A DNA stretch of 64,000 nt from Candidatus Gallilactobacillus intestinavium (GTDB lineage Bacteria; Bacillota; Bacilli; Lactobacillales; Lactobacillaceae): contig JADIMP010000103.1 in assembly GCA_017694665.1 (NCBI GenBank), positions 1-64,000 of the forward strand. The letters run 5' to 3'. This document shows positions 27,558-38,445 of the stretch, in pieces. The notes beneath the pieces were generated by a model. The model had not been told where the DNA came from, searched no databases, and was given only the letters and a program-made list of their open reading frames with translations. How positions within the stretch are numbered: the first letter of the stretch is position 1; each line of letters starts with the position of its first letter. A program made the position numbers and the translations under genes.

Positions 27558-28256
27558 TTATCTTGTTAAATAAAATTCAAATCGATTGCCAGCATACTGC
27601 GTTCGTACATATTCAAATGGTGTGCCATCATCTAAACAAGTCACTTGCTGTAAATATAACAATGGATCATTTCGTTTTAAATTCAAATATTCAGCTACTC
27701 GTTCACTAGCCGTAATTGCAGAAACTATTTGCTGAGCATGTCCTATTTTTAAATGTTCTTCCTCTTCTAAGGTTTTATAAAAAGATTTAGTTACTTTGTC
27801 TTTCGATAAATTCCGAACAAATTTCGCCGGTATTGTGGCAACTTCAAAACAAATAGGCTCTTCATTACCGTAACGAATTCTTTCCATTCTCAATACACGT
27901 TTATCGGTCAACTTTAATTGTTCCATTTCAGATGAAGAAGCATCAGCTAAATGATAAGAAATTGTTTTGGAAGATGGTATTTTGCCAAACCTTTGCATCA
28001 ATTCAGTAAAACTAGTTACTCCTGAAACTTTTTCTTGAACTTTTTGCCTAGCTACAAACGTTCCAGAACCAACTTTACGTTCTAAAATACCTTCTTCAGC
28101 CAATGTTTGTACCGCTTGTCTTAATGTCATTCGGCTAACATTAAATTTTAAACACAGTTCTCTTTCTGAAGGAATTTTGTCACCAATTTTCCATTCGCCA
28201 TTCTCAATCATTTTTTTTAAATCATCATGTATTTTTATATATACTGGTGTCACCAT
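27558..28256 (-). CDS. GntR-family (HutC/UTRA) transcriptional regulator
   Basis: A 232-residue regulator with an N-terminal winged helix (GDKIPSERELCLKFNVSRMT, then LRQAVQTLAEEG and the wing GSGTFVA, residues about 24-69) and a C-terminal UTRA ligand-binding domain (about 85-230, ending NRFEFYLTR). HutC-type members sense small metabolites such as sugars phosphates, amino acids or urocanate. It sits immediately upstream of pncB-nadE on the same strand, which suggests control of NAD salvage or simply co-transcription. It begins about 34 bases after a tRNA terminator with no evident promoter. Confidence 0.88.
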   Translation of the reverse strand: MVTPVYIKIHDDLKKMIENGEWKIGDKIPSERELCLKFNVSRMTLRQAVQTLAEEGILERKVGSGTFVARQKVQEKVSGVTSFTELMQRFGKIPSSKTISYHLADASSSEMEQLKLTDKRVLRMERIRYGNEEPICFEVATIPAKFVRNLSKDKVTKSFYKTLEEEEHLKIGHAQQIVSAITASERVAEYLNLKRNDPLLYLQQVTCLDDGTPFEYVRTQYAGNRFEFYLTR

Positions 28257-28289
28257 AACAAAATATTACCTTAAAAATAATCTATTATT

Positions 28290-28326
28290 AAAAAAGCACT
28301 AAATCACTACACAGTGACTTAGTGCT
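28290..28326 (-). terminator. Terminator after tRNA-Tyr and tRNA-Gln
   Basis: AGCACTAAGTCACT pairs with AGTGATTTAGTGCT over a four-base loop, followed by six T on the minus strand. Confidence 0.9.
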
Positions 28327-28332
28327 CACTAA

Positions 28333-28404
28333 TTGGGGTAGCTGGATTCGAACCAGCGCATGACGGAGTCAAAGTCCGTTGCCTTACCACTTGGCTATAC
28401 CCCA
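28333..28404 (-). tRNA. tRNA-Gln (TTG)
   Basis: A 72-base cloverleaf with acceptor TGGGGTA, anticodon loop CTTTGAC (TTG) and T arm GGTTCGAATCC. Confidence 0.95.
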
Positions 28405-28409
28405 ATAAA

Positions 28410-28490
28410 TGGCGGAAGTTGGATTCGAACCAACGAACCTTTCGGGGCGGTTTTACGGACCGCTGCGTTTAGCCACTTCGCTATTCCGCC
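28410..28490 (-). tRNA. tRNA-Tyr (GTA)
   Basis: An 81-base class II tRNA with acceptor GGCGGAA, anticodon loop CCGTAAA (GTA), a long variable arm with CCCCGAAAGG, and T arm GGTTCGAATCC. Confidence 0.94.
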
Positions 28491-28505
28491 AAAGTCAACG
28501 AATTA

Positions 28506-28534
28506 ATTTTAACGGAAAGTTAGGCAACGTTCAA
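28506..28534 (-). promoter_or_regulatory. Promoter of the tRNA-Tyr/tRNA-Gln pair
   Basis: -35 TTGAAC (28529-28534), 17-base spacer, -10 TAAAAT (28506-28511), 15 bases upstream of tRNA-Tyr. Confidence 0.75.
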
Positions 28535-28570
28535 GTACTATTGTAGATAAAAACGCCTTTTTTTGCAATA

Positions 28571-28600
28571 AAAGATTCTCAGATATATCTGAGAATCTTT
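28571..28600 (-). terminator. Terminator overlapping the dtpT stop codon
   Basis: AAAGATTCTCAGATA pairs with TATCTGAGAATCTTT. The stem starts within the TAA stop of dtpT, and T residues follow. Confidence 0.88.
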
Positions 28601-30081
28601 TACCCTTCAGAAACTTCCACATCTTTCATCAAATTAAATACTTTATTACGGAAGATAAAGAAAATTATTCCTAATATAACAGTAATTAAGCCAATTACTA
28701 AAAAGTAACTAATCTCTGTTGCAGAAGAATAATATTTAACAATTTGCGAATTGATTGCTTGCCCTGCCGCATCAGCTAAAAACCACATACTCATCATTTG
28801 TGACGAATAAGCCTTAGGAGCCAAACGAGTAGTTACTGATAAACCAATTGGTGAAATTAACATTTCTGCAATTTCAACAATGGCCCAACTAATAATTAAC
28901 CAAAGCGGAGAAACTTTACCGTGTGTTCCATCTATTAAACCTGGCAAAGTCATAAACAAATATGATATTCCGGCAATTATTAATCCATAAGTAAATTTAC
29001 TTGCAGTAGTAGGCTGTTTTTTGCCTAATTTAGTCCATAATTTAGCAAAAAACGGCGTATATAACATAATAAACAATGGATTTAAAGATTGGAAAAAGGA
29101 AGCAGGAATATGCCAACTTCCCATGGTTAATTGAGTTCTTTGTTCAGCAAACAAAGCTAAAACCACGGATCCTTGTTCTTCAATAGCCCAAAATAAAACT
29201 GCTGCTATAAATAAAGGAATATAAGCAGTTACATGACGTTTCTCATTCTTAGTAACTTTATGACTGCTGAGCATTAATACAAAATAAACAAAAGGAATTC
29301 CAATGGCAATTACGCTAATTAACGTAATAACATTATCAATGTTTAAAGAGTTCATTAATTTCATCCATACTAAAATTAATGCCAAAATTATGATTGCAAG
29401 AATTGTTCTAATACTTAGTCTCTTAACTTCCTCTTTTTCTAAAGGATCATTAGGATATAATCCGTTATTACCTAAATATTTACGTCCACCAAAATAATAT
29501 TGAATTAACCCTAAAAACATTCCAATTGCTGCTGCTGAAAAGCCAACATGAAAATTAAAATTATCTTTTAAAGAACCAACTACAAATGGAGCTAATAATG
29601 CTCCTAAATTAATACCAAAAACAAAAATATTAAATCCAGCATCACGTTTTCTTTCATCATTATCATATAAATTACCAACCATGTCAGACACATTTGGTTT
29701 TAAAAGTCCTGTACCACATACAATTAAACCAATGGAAATAAACAAAGCAATTTTTCCAGCCGGAATTGATAACGCAATATGTCCAAACATGATCAAAACG
29801 CCACCAATAAATACTGTCTTACGTGACCCCAAAATTCTATCGCTAATAAATCCACCAGCAATACTAGATAAATATACTAACGAACCGTATATAGCCATGA
29901 TAGAGCTGGCAGTTGCTTCTGAAAAACCTAATCCGCCTTTACTTATAGCAAAATACATGTAATAAAGTAAAATAGCACGCATTCCATAGTAACTAAAACG
30001 TTCCCACATTTCAGTAAAGAATAATGTAGATAAACCTTGTGGATGTCCAAAAAAAGTTTTTTCTTTTGTTAAATCAGTCAA
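28600..30081 (-). CDS. dtpT: POT-family di-/tripeptide transporter
   Basis: A 493-residue, 14-helix-type proton-coupled oligopeptide transporter. The first helix has [20 protein letters not shown], which contains the ExxERFxYY proton-coupling motif of the family. [20 protein letters not shown] and an [17 protein letters not shown] segment match the other PTR2 signatures. It imports di- and tripeptides, important for amino-acid-auxotrophic lactobacilli. The start is TTG at 30079-30081 behind AAGGAGAA. It is monocistronic, with its own promoter and terminator. Confidence 0.95.
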   Translation of the reverse strand: MTDLTKEKTFFGHPQGLSTLFFTEMWERFSYYGMRAILLYYMYFAISKGGLGFSEATASSIMAIYGSLVYLSSIAGGFISDRILGSRKTVFIGGVLIMFGHIALSIPAGKIALFISIGLIVCGTGLLKPNVSDMVGNLYDNDERKRDAGFNIFVFGINLGALLAPFVVGSLKDNFNFHVGFSAAAIGMFLGLIQYYFGGRKYLGNNGLYPNDPLEKEEVKRLSIRTILAIIILALILVWMKLMNSLNIDNVITLISVIAIGIPFVYFVLMLSSHKVTKNEKRHVTAYIPLFIAAVLFWAIEEQGSVVLALFAEQRTQLTMGSWHIPASFFQSLNPLFIMLYTPFFAKLWTKLGKKQPTTASKFTYGLIIAGISYLFMTLPGLIDGTHGKVSPLWLIISWAIVEIAEMLISPIGLSVTTRLAPKAYSSQMMSMWFLADAAGQAINSQIVKYYSSATEISYFLVIGLITVILGIIFFIFRNKVFNLMKDVEVSEG

Positions 30082-30125
30082 ATTATTTCTCCTTAATTAT
30101 AAAACGATTAGAAAATTATGAGTAT

Positions 30126-30153
30126 ATTTTATCATAATTTAATTAATTGACAA
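30126..30153 (-). promoter_or_regulatory. Promoter of dtpT
   Basis: -35 TTGTCA (30148-30153), 16-base spacer, -10 TAAAAT (30126-30131). Confidence 0.7.
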
Positions 30154-30163
30154 TATAAAATTT

Positions 30164-30199
30164 AAAAAGGACGAAATGATCAATCACTTCGTCCTTTTT
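30164..30199 (-). terminator. Terminator after lysS
   Basis: AAAAAGGACGAAGTGAT pairs, with one mismatch, with ATCATTTCGTCCTTTTT around a two-base loop, 22 bases past the lysS stop. It closes the long hslO-dusB-lysS transcription unit. Confidence 0.9.
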
Positions 30200-30221
30200 A
30201 AATTTAATAATTAACTAATTA

Positions 30222-31715
<1,494 letters not shown>

Positions 31716-31761
31716 TCATACCCACCTTTTTACTAAATTACTTAATTATTAAAAATAAATA

Positions 31762-32751
31762 TTAAATCAAATCTCGTTTTTGTAATTTCTCAGTAAATTG
31801 ATCAAAGATATCTAACATTTCCTGTTGTGTTTCAGCACTAGTCAAAGCTACTTTTGTTCTAGCAGCATGTGGTATACCTTTCAAATAATAAGTTGACTGC
31901 CCTCTAAATTCTCTAACACCTACATGTTCACCCTTTAAATCTACTAATCTTTGCAAATGTTCTTTAGCCAATTTAATTTTTTCCACTGGTGTTTGCTCAG
32001 GCAATTTCTCTCCAGTTTCTAAATAATGAGCAATTCGATTTAAAATCCATGGATTACCTTCAGCAGCACGTCCTATCATTACTGCATCAGCACCTACTTC
32101 ATGAATCATTTTATAGGCATCATCTAAAGTTCTTACATCTCCATTACCCATAAAAGGAATATTAATATTTTCTTTTACCTTTTTCAAAATATTCCAATTT
32201 GCTTTGCCTTCATAAAATTGTGCTCTTGTTCGTCCATGCATGGCGACAGCACTAGCTCCACCTTGTTCTGCGGCTTGAGCATTTTCAACTGCATATAAAT
32301 GATCTTCATCCCAACCAGTTCTCATTTTTACAGTAACTGGTTTATCAACAGAAGCAGTTACTGCTGAAACCATTTCATATACTTTATCAGGATCTAATAA
32401 CCATCTAGCACCAGCATCTGTTTTAACAACCTTATTGACTGGACAACCCATATTAATATCAATAATATCAGCTTCAGTATTCTGATCAACATATTTGGCA
32501 GCTTCTATTAGAGTTTCCTTTGTTCCACCAAAAATTTGAATACTCATTGGATGTTCCTTAGCGTCAACTTTTAACATCGACAAGGTTTTTTTATTTTTAT
32601 ACATGATTCCACGATCAGAGATCATTTCACATACAACCAACCCAGCATTACATTCACGGCAAATCATTCTAAATGCTGTATTTGTTACTCCAGCCATAGG
32701 TGCAACAACAACTTGGTTAGGAATAACCACATTCCTAATTTTCCATTGCAT
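31762..32751 (-). CDS. dusB: tRNA-dihydrouridine synthase
   Basis: The 329-residue flavoenzyme reduces uridines in tRNA. It has APMAGVTN at the N-terminus (FMN site), INMGCPVNKVVKTDAGARWL with the catalytic Cys near residue 100, VKMRTGWDE, and NGDVRTLDDAYKMIHEVGAD plus MIGRAAEGNPWI for the phosphate. The ATG start follows TAGGAGAA. It sits between hslO and lysS, the usual order in lactobacilli and related Firmicutes. Confidence 0.96.
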   Translation of the reverse strand: MQWKIRNVVIPNQVVVAPMAGVTNTAFRMICRECNAGLVVCEMISDRGIMYKNKKTLSMLKVDAKEHPMSIQIFGGTKETLIEAAKYVDQNTEADIIDINMGCPVNKVVKTDAGARWLLDPDKVYEMVSAVTASVDKPVTVKMRTGWDEDHLYAVENAQAAEQGGASAVAMHGRTRAQFYEGKANWNILKKVKENINIPFMGNGDVRTLDDAYKMIHEVGADAVMIGRAAEGNPWILNRIAHYLETGEKLPEQTPVEKIKLAKEHLQRLVDLKGEHVGVREFRGQSTYYLKGIPHAARTKVALTSAETQQEMLDIFDQFTEKLQKRDLI

Positions 32752-32765
32752 ATAAACTTATTCTC

Positions 32766-33653
32766 CTAATTATTACTTTTACTATCTAAAATTTGTTTTA
32801 ATTCTTCTGTTGTAAAATTATATTTTTGATTGCAAAAATGACATACCAATTCTGCACCTTTGTCATCATCAATCAATTCTTTTAAATCATTCTCACTTAG
32901 ACGTTTTAAATCATTAGCAAATTTTTCTTTAGAACAATTACAATAATAACTTAATTGTTTTGTACCTAAAGCTTTTACATCTTGTCTACCATCCACTAAC
33001 TGATTTAAAAAACCATTAATATCCTTCCCACTTTTAAGCCAACTAGATAATGATATCGATTTAATCTTTTGCTCTAATTCATTTATATCTGAATCACTAG
33101 TCCCGGGCAAAGTTTGAATTAAAAATCCTCCGGCATGACTTATTTTTCCATCAGAATCAATCAAAGCCACTACATTAAGCGCTGAATTTATTTGTTCAGA
33201 TTGGGCTAAATAATAGGCAAAAGTTTCACCTATTTTACCATTAACTAAGGAAACTTGACCAGTATATGGTTCCCCTACACCCAAATTTTTACTTACTGAT
33301 AATGTTCCTTGGCTACCTATCATTTTAGTCCAATCAACCTTATTATCTTTATCCAAAATAAAGTCAGCATGATTATTTAATATATATCCTTTAACATGAC
33401 CATTATCATCAGCATCAATTAAAGCTCCACGTATCAAACCATTAGTTCGCAATTTAACCGTCATTGTTTGCTTATCTTTTAATAAAGCCGCAGATAATAA
33501 CTCTGTAGCAGTTAATAAATAACTTAATACAATCGCAGAACCACCGTACAAACCTTGTTTCTTTTGTGCTTCCTTTGACAAATTTGTGCTATCAATCAAT
33601 ACATAACGAAACTTATCTTTATTTAAAAAACCATTTATTGCAAAACTATCCAT
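32766..33653 (-). CDS. hslO: Redox-regulated chaperone Hsp33
   Basis: The 295-residue protein matches Hsp33. The substrate-binding body contains GLIRGALIDADDNGHVKGY and the GEPYTGQVSLVNGKIGETFAYYLAQSEQ segment. The C-terminal zinc switch has CNC (YYCNCSKE, near residue 238) and CHFC (near residue 271). Oxidation releases zinc and activates the holdase. It is followed by dusB after 14 bases. A terminator separates it from ftsH upstream. Confidence 0.96.
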   Translation of the reverse strand: MDSFAINGFLNKDKFRYVLIDSTNLSKEAQKKQGLYGGSAIVLSYLLTATELLSAALLKDKQTMTVKLRTNGLIRGALIDADDNGHVKGYILNNHADFILDKDNKVDWTKMIGSQGTLSVSKNLGVGEPYTGQVSLVNGKIGETFAYYLAQSEQINSALNVVALIDSDGKISHAGGFLIQTLPGTSDSDINELEQKIKSISLSSWLKSGKDINGFLNQLVDGRQDVKALGTKQLSYYCNCSKEKFANDLKRLSENDLKELIDDDKGAELVCHFCNQKYNFTTEELKQILDSKSNN

Positions 33654-33681
33654 AAAAATTTAAATTCCTATCTATAAAATA

Positions 33682-33720
33682 AAAACGCATTTTAAATTTA
33701 ACTCATTTAAAACACGTTTT
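33682..33720 (-). terminator. Terminator after ftsH
   Basis: AAAACGTGTTTTAAAT pairs with ATTTAAAATGCGTTTT, with two G-U pairs, followed by a T run on the minus strand, 8 bases past the ftsH stop. Confidence 0.85.
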
Positions 33721-33727
33721 CAAAAAA

Positions 33728-35815
33728 TTAATTATCTTCTTTATTAGAAATGGAATTATCTTTATTCGATGAATCAGAATTATCTTGATTCTCACCATCC
33801 ACTTCTTTTTGATCTTTACTTAACTTTGCCACTCTTTCAGCTTCCTTCTTTTCAAGTGCTTTTTTAGCTTCTTCAAAAGTAGTAGCCTCAACAGATTCTT
33901 CAGTATCATCTTCTGGCATTTTACCAGTGTTAAACAAACTTAAAATTTGCTTAGCATCTAATGTTTCATACTTAAGTAATGCTTCTGCAATTACCTTATG
34001 CTGATCTCGATGAGATTGAATTATATCGTATGCCTTTTTATAGCCTTCTTCAGTAATTCGTCTAATTTCTGAATCAATCAACGATGCAGTTTGTTCTGAA
34101 TATGGTTGTGATTGGCCATATTGAGCTCCAACAAACGGTTGTTGTCCTTCGCTTTCCAAGGCAACCATTCCTAATTTATCGCTCATTCCATATTTGGTAA
34201 CCATGGCTCTAGCAATTTGCGTAGCTTGTTCAAAATCATTTGATGCTCCAGAAGATTCTGAATCAAAAATGATTTTTTCAGCAGCACGTCCTCCCATTAA
34301 ACCTGCTATTTGTTCATTAGCATCTTTTTTGCTCATCAACATTTGGTCTTCACGTGGCAACATGATAGCATAACCACCTGCTCTACCACGAGGAACAATC
34401 GTTACTTTGTGAACTACTCTAGCATCATTTAACACTAAACCAACAATAGCATGTCCCGCTTCATGAAAGGCAACAGTTTTTCGTTCTTGTTCTGAAATTG
34501 TCCTATCATGCTTTGCAGGACCAGCAATAACTCTATCTGTTGCTTCATCTAAATCAGAATACTGAATTTTTTTATTTCCACGACGAGCAGCTAATAAAGC
34601 AGCTTCATTCAATAAATTAGCCAAATCAGCACCAACAAATCCTGGCGTTTGTTTAGCTAGCTCTTTTAAATCTACATTATTTGCCAAAGGTTTATTCTTA
34701 GCATGAACCTTTAAAATTGCTTCACGACCCTTAACGTCAGGTTGTCCTACTAATATTTTTCTATCAAACCTTCCAGGACGTAATAAAGCAGGATCTAATA
34801 CATCAGATCGGTTAGTAGCAGCCATTACGATTACACCTTCACTACCAGTAAATCCATCCATTTCTACCAATAATTGATTCAAGGTTTGTTCACGTTCATC
34901 ATGGCCACCGCCCATGCCAGCACCACGTTTCCGACCTACAGCATCAATTTCATCTATAAATATAATTGAAGGAGCTGTCTTTTTAGCTTGACTAAATAAA
35001 TCACGAACACGACTTGCACCAACACCGACAAACATTTCAACAAAATCAGAACCTGATATTGAATAAAATGGCACTCCCGCTTCTCCAGCAACCGCTTTAG
35101 CTAATAAAGTTTTACCTGTACCAGGAGGTCCCTCTAATAGAACACCTGTTGGAATGTGCGCACCTAAAGCAGTAAATTTATGTGGATCTTTTAAAAATTC
35201 TACAACTTCAACTAATTCTTGCTTTTCTTCTTCTTCTCCAGCTACATCACTAAATCTAACCTTATTATCTTTAGGATCTGCCGGTTTAGTGTGAGATTTA
35301 CCAAAACTAGCCATGCCTCGGCCAGCACCACCTTGCCCAGCTTGTCCCATCATCATGTAGAAGAAGAAACCAATCAATAATATTGGTAATAACATGCTTA
35401 ATAGATTCATCCAGAATCCACTAGACTGTTCTTCATGCACAGATGTTTTTACATTATGTCTCTGAGATAAAGTGTTCACTTGTTTAACAACTGAATCATT
35501 ATTTAAAACAGAAGTATTAAATTTAGTAACCTTGCTCTTACTACTTAACGATCCAACACCATTAGAAGAGTTATTTGTGGCTTGTTGAGCTTTACGATAA
35601 TCACCAGTCACTTTATAAACTCCACCGGCAGGTTGCATTCTGATATCTTTTATCTTGTTTGATCTTAAGTCACGAACAAATTCACTAGAGGAAATATTTT
35701 CAGTTTGAGCACTAGTATTATTCCCAAAAAAGAAATAAATAATTCCCATTAAAGATAAAAATACAACGATCCAAAATAATCCACTACGGACCGGTCCATT
35801 TTTACGCTTATTCAT
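33728..35815 (-). CDS. ftsH: ATP-dependent zinc metalloprotease FtsH
   Basis: The 695-residue membrane-anchored AAA protease has two transmembrane helices (about 11-29 and 134-153), a small external domain between them, an AAA module with Walker A GPPGTGKT and Walker [12 protein letters not shown], and the zinc site HEAGH (near residue 444). The C-terminal tail is long and charged (Glu, Lys, Asp, Asn). It degrades misassembled membrane proteins and some regulators. The start is an ATG behind AAGGAGATAT. It follows hpt, as in most Firmicutes. Confidence 0.97.
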   Translation of the reverse strand: MNKRKNGPVRSGLFWIVVFLSLMGIIYFFFGNNTSAQTENISSSEFVRDLRSNKIKDIRMQPAGGVYKVTGDYRKAQQATNNSSNGVGSLSSKSKVTKFNTSVLNNDSVVKQVNTLSQRHNVKTSVHEEQSSGFWMNLLSMLLPILLIGFFFYMMMGQAGQGGAGRGMASFGKSHTKPADPKDNKVRFSDVAGEEEEKQELVEVVEFLKDPHKFTALGAHIPTGVLLEGPPGTGKTLLAKAVAGEAGVPFYSISGSDFVEMFVGVGASRVRDLFSQAKKTAPSIIFIDEIDAVGRKRGAGMGGGHDEREQTLNQLLVEMDGFTGSEGVIVMAATNRSDVLDPALLRPGRFDRKILVGQPDVKGREAILKVHAKNKPLANNVDLKELAKQTPGFVGADLANLLNEAALLAARRGNKKIQYSDLDEATDRVIAGPAKHDRTISEQERKTVAFHEAGHAIVGLVLNDARVVHKVTIVPRGRAGGYAIMLPREDQMLMSKKDANEQIAGLMGGRAAEKIIFDSESSGASNDFEQATQIARAMVTKYGMSDKLGMVALESEGQQPFVGAQYGQSQPYSEQTASLIDSEIRRITEEGYKKAYDIIQSHRDQHKVIAEALLKYETLDAKQILSLFNTGKMPEDDTEESVEATTFEEAKKALEKKEAERVAKLSKDQKEVDGENQDNSDSSNKDNSISNKEDN

Positions 35816-35886
35816 TTATATCTCCTTAATTTTGATGTTAATGTGATAATGGTATCACAAATTAGTAAATAATTATTAATAAACGT

Positions 35887-36425
35887 CTATTTTTTATAAA
35901 CACTAGGTTTTAAAACACCAATATAAGGTAAATTACGATAATATCCCTTATAATCTAATCCATATCCAACGACAAATTCATTAGGCACATTAAAACCAAC
36001 ATAGTCAGCATCAACATCTATTTCTCTAGGTTCTTTCTTATCTAGTAAAGTACATACCTTGATACTTTTAGCTTTTCTTTTATCTAAATAATTATCAAAT
36101 ACTTCAAAGTTCGACCTGTTTCTACTATATCTTCCATTATCAGGACATCTCTATTATTCACATCTAAAGTCAAACCATGAATCAAATCTATCTGACCCTG
36201 AGAAGATGTAGAACCATAATAGCTAGATACATCAATAAAATCTAACTGCAACGGAATTTCTATATGTCGCATAACATCAACAGTCCATAAAATTGCACCC
36301 TTTAATACTGAAATCAAAATAGGTTTCTTACCTACATAATCTTCAGAAATTTGTTTACCTAAATTTACAGCACTTTTTTCAATATCTTCCGCATTATAAA
36401 GTATTTTTTCTATATCATTATTCAT
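35887..36425 (-). pseudogene. hpt: Hypoxanthine phosphoribosyltransferase with a one-base frameshift
   Basis: The first 110 codons (36425 down to about 36096) encode a normal HPRT N-terminus, including VLKGAI, DFIDVSSYYGSTSS and the PRPP motif [13 protein letters not shown]. The frame then ends at 36084. Shifting by one base at the T run (minus strand; 36097-36099) restores [40 protein letters not shown] and [13 protein letters not shown], ending at 35887-35889. One added T would give a 179-residue protein of exactly the family length. The change is at a short homopolymer, so it may be a sequencing error; otherwise purine salvage through this enzyme is lost. hpt overlaps tilS by 8 bases. Confidence 0.9.
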
Positions 36426-37782
36426 TGCTGTTCTCCATAATTGTTAATTCAATTATTTTACCATTTTTTCTCCGTTGAGTTACTCTTCTTCCTATCAACC
36501 ATAATGGTTCATCTTGTGCATTAGTCAAAATTAATTGTTTATCCCTATCTTTTTCTGGAACTTTTTGATCAATTAATATTCTTTTTACAGACTTATGCTT
36601 TCCACCATATAATAACAATTTATCTGTTAAATTGGCATATCTAATTTTTAACGGCCATTCATTTTTAGAAATACACAAATGAATACTTCTATATTTAGGA
36701 AATATTCTTGTAGTAGCAAATGAAGGACTCATTTTTATTCGAAAATCATCAAAATATATCAATTCATTATTAGGATAAACTTCCACAATTTTATTCTTAT
36801 CTATTATTTCTTTTTGAATTTTTTTTCTCTTTAAAAATTGATAATTATCATAAACACATTCAATTAGATATTCACTATTTAAATCAATCACAAATTGTGA
36901 TTTGATAGAATTCATTAAACATTTTTGAGCATTTTCCCATGCCTTATCTTCTACAATGGTTCTCGTATCCAACAAACTAAATTCTTTTTTTAATAATTCC
37001 TTAATAGGATAAACACTTGCTTTTAATTTACTTAATGAATGATTTATACGTAATACTTCTTTATCTAAATCATTATTAAATGAATTAAAGACATTTCCTA
37101 AATCATTGAATCTATTAACTATATCACTAACAAAATTAGGATTTTCTTGTACTAATAAAGGAATTATTTTGTTTCGTACTCTATTACGTAAATTATTTAA
37201 ATCATAATTAGTTTTATCTGTATAATATTTAATATTTCTCTTTTTTAAATAATCTAACAATAATTGCTTTTTAAAATTCAATAATGGATGAATTATATAA
37301 CCACCATCAAAGTTAACTTTAAAAGGCATTTTTATTTTTTCATTTATCGAAAAACCTCGAATTAAATTCATCAAAATAGTTTCAGCTTGTTCATCAGCTT
37401 GATGAGCAGTTATAACTAATTTAGCACCAATATCATTCATTAGTTCAGAATAACAACGATATCTAAAATCATGAGCAGCAGCTTCAATACTACTATTTTT
37501 AGGATGCTGGCTCGTATTCCATCTTTTAATATATAAAGGAATGTTCCTTTCAGCAGTAAATTGAGTTAAATATTTTTCTTCTTCTTCACTTTGCTGCCTA
37601 ATCTTATGGTTAATATGTAGAACGTTCAATTGTGGCTTGAATTTATTTGGTAAATTTATAAATAAATTTAATAAAGCCATAGAATCAGGTCCCGTAGAAA
37701 CAGCCAAAATAACTCTATCATTTTTAGACCATAAGTTATAACTTTTATTTAAATTAATTAAATCTTTAAGTATATCTTCCAT
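36418..37782 (-). CDS. tilS: tRNA(Ile)-lysidine synthase
   Basis: The 454-residue enzyme modifies C34 of tRNA-Ile(CAU) to lysidine, an essential step. The N-terminal PP-loop motif is LAVSTGPDSMALLNL (near residue 27), with ITAHQADEQAETILMNLIRG near residue 127; the C-terminal TilS domain ends with WLIGRRVTQRRKNGKIIEL. The second motif residue is T rather than the more common G, as in other lactobacilli. It is 21 bases after divIC and overlaps hpt. The S1-domain gene that often lies between divIC and tilS is absent. Confidence 0.95.
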   Translation of the reverse strand: MEDILKDLINLNKSYNLWSKNDRVILAVSTGPDSMALLNLFINLPNKFKPQLNVLHINHKIRQQSEEEEKYLTQFTAERNIPLYIKRWNTSQHPKNSSIEAAAHDFRYRCYSELMNDIGAKLVITAHQADEQAETILMNLIRGFSINEKIKMPFKVNFDGGYIIHPLLNFKKQLLLDYLKKRNIKYYTDKTNYDLNNLRNRVRNKIIPLLVQENPNFVSDIVNRFNDLGNVFNSFNNDLDKEVLRINHSLSKLKASVYPIKELLKKEFSLLDTRTIVEDKAWENAQKCLMNSIKSQFVIDLNSEYLIECVYDNYQFLKRKKIQKEIIDKNKIVEVYPNNELIYFDDFRIKMSPSFATTRIFPKYRSIHLCISKNEWPLKIRYANLTDKLLLYGGKHKSVKRILIDQKVPEKDRDKQLILTNAQDEPLWLIGRRVTQRRKNGKIIELTIMENSNE

Positions 37783-37803
37783 TTCAAAATATTAATATAT
37801 TAA

Positions 37804-38139
37804 TCATTTACTATCATTAGGCAAATTATAAATTAATTCTCCATTTTTAGAATACAAATACTTTGCTCTTATTAATTGGCCTAAATAATCACTATTATGT
37901 AATTGCTTTTCTTCTTGTTTTAATCGTTTATTTTGTTTTCGTTCACGTTTTAACTTTTGTACCGTTTCGTAGTTTTCTTTTCTCACATTATGTAATGCAA
38001 TTAAATTTCTTATATAAGAAAAAGAAAAAATAGCAGCTACAATAACAAAAATTATTAATATATAAGTTTTTCTTTTATTAATTTGTAAAAAAGTATGCTG
38101 ATCAAATTTATTTCGTTTTTCTTGATTTTTATCATCCAT
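37804..38139 (-). CDS. divIC: Septum formation initiator protein DivIC/FtsB-like
   Basis: A 111-residue single-pass protein with a basic cytoplasmic start, one transmembrane helix (TYILIIFVIVAAIFSFSYI, about 26-44) and an external coiled coil (about 58-90) that ends with a GQLIRAKYLYSKNGELIYNLP segment. This layout matches DivIC, which joins DivIB and FtsL in the divisome. The ribosome site is AGGATG. It lies between the rqcP-like S4 gene and tilS. Confidence 0.9.
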   Translation of the reverse strand: MDDKNQEKRNKFDQHTFLQINKRKTYILIIFVIVAAIFSFSYIRNLIALHNVRKENYETVQKLKRERKQNKRLKQEEKQLHNSDYLGQLIRAKYLYSKNGELIYNLPNDSK

Positions 38140-38172
38140 AAATAATCATCCTAATAAGTTAATCTTAACATA

Positions 38173-38445
38173 TTACTCGTTTATATTTTTATACTGTTCA
38201 TTAACAATACTATACATTGTTTCAGCGTCACTTTTTTTAGTAGTATCAATAATATTTTTTACTTTAATAGTCAAAATTTTATTACCAAATTGAACACTTA
38301 TTATATCTCCAATATTAATTGGACTTGAAGATTTAGCTACTTTATTATTCAAAATAATTCTTTCCTGATTTACTAATTCTTTAGCAACCGTTCTTCTTTT
38401 GATGATTCTTGACACTTTCAAAAATTTATCAATGCGCATAATCAT
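38173..38445 (-). CDS. rqcP: S4-domain RNA-binding protein RqcP
   Basis: A 90-residue S4 protein: MRIDKFLKVSRIIKRRTVAKE, then INIGDIISVQFGNKILTIKV. This matches YabO/RqcP of Bacillus, which binds stalled large ribosomal subunits and helps RqcH add alanine tails. The first ATG overlaps the end of the flippase gene by four bases; the second ATG (38437-38439) gives the family-typical MRIDKF start and may be the true one. divIC follows after 33 bases. Confidence 0.9.
   Translation of the reverse strand: MIMRIDKFLKVSRIIKRRTVAKELVNQERIILNNKVAKSSSPINIGDIISVQFGNKILTIKVKNIIDTTKKSDAETMYSIVNEQYKNINE

Noticed and set aside
30091..30116. CodY-like box upstream of dtpT
   Set aside because: Only the first half of AATTTTCTGAAAATT is matched. 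In DNA this AT-rich, such matches are expected by chance.
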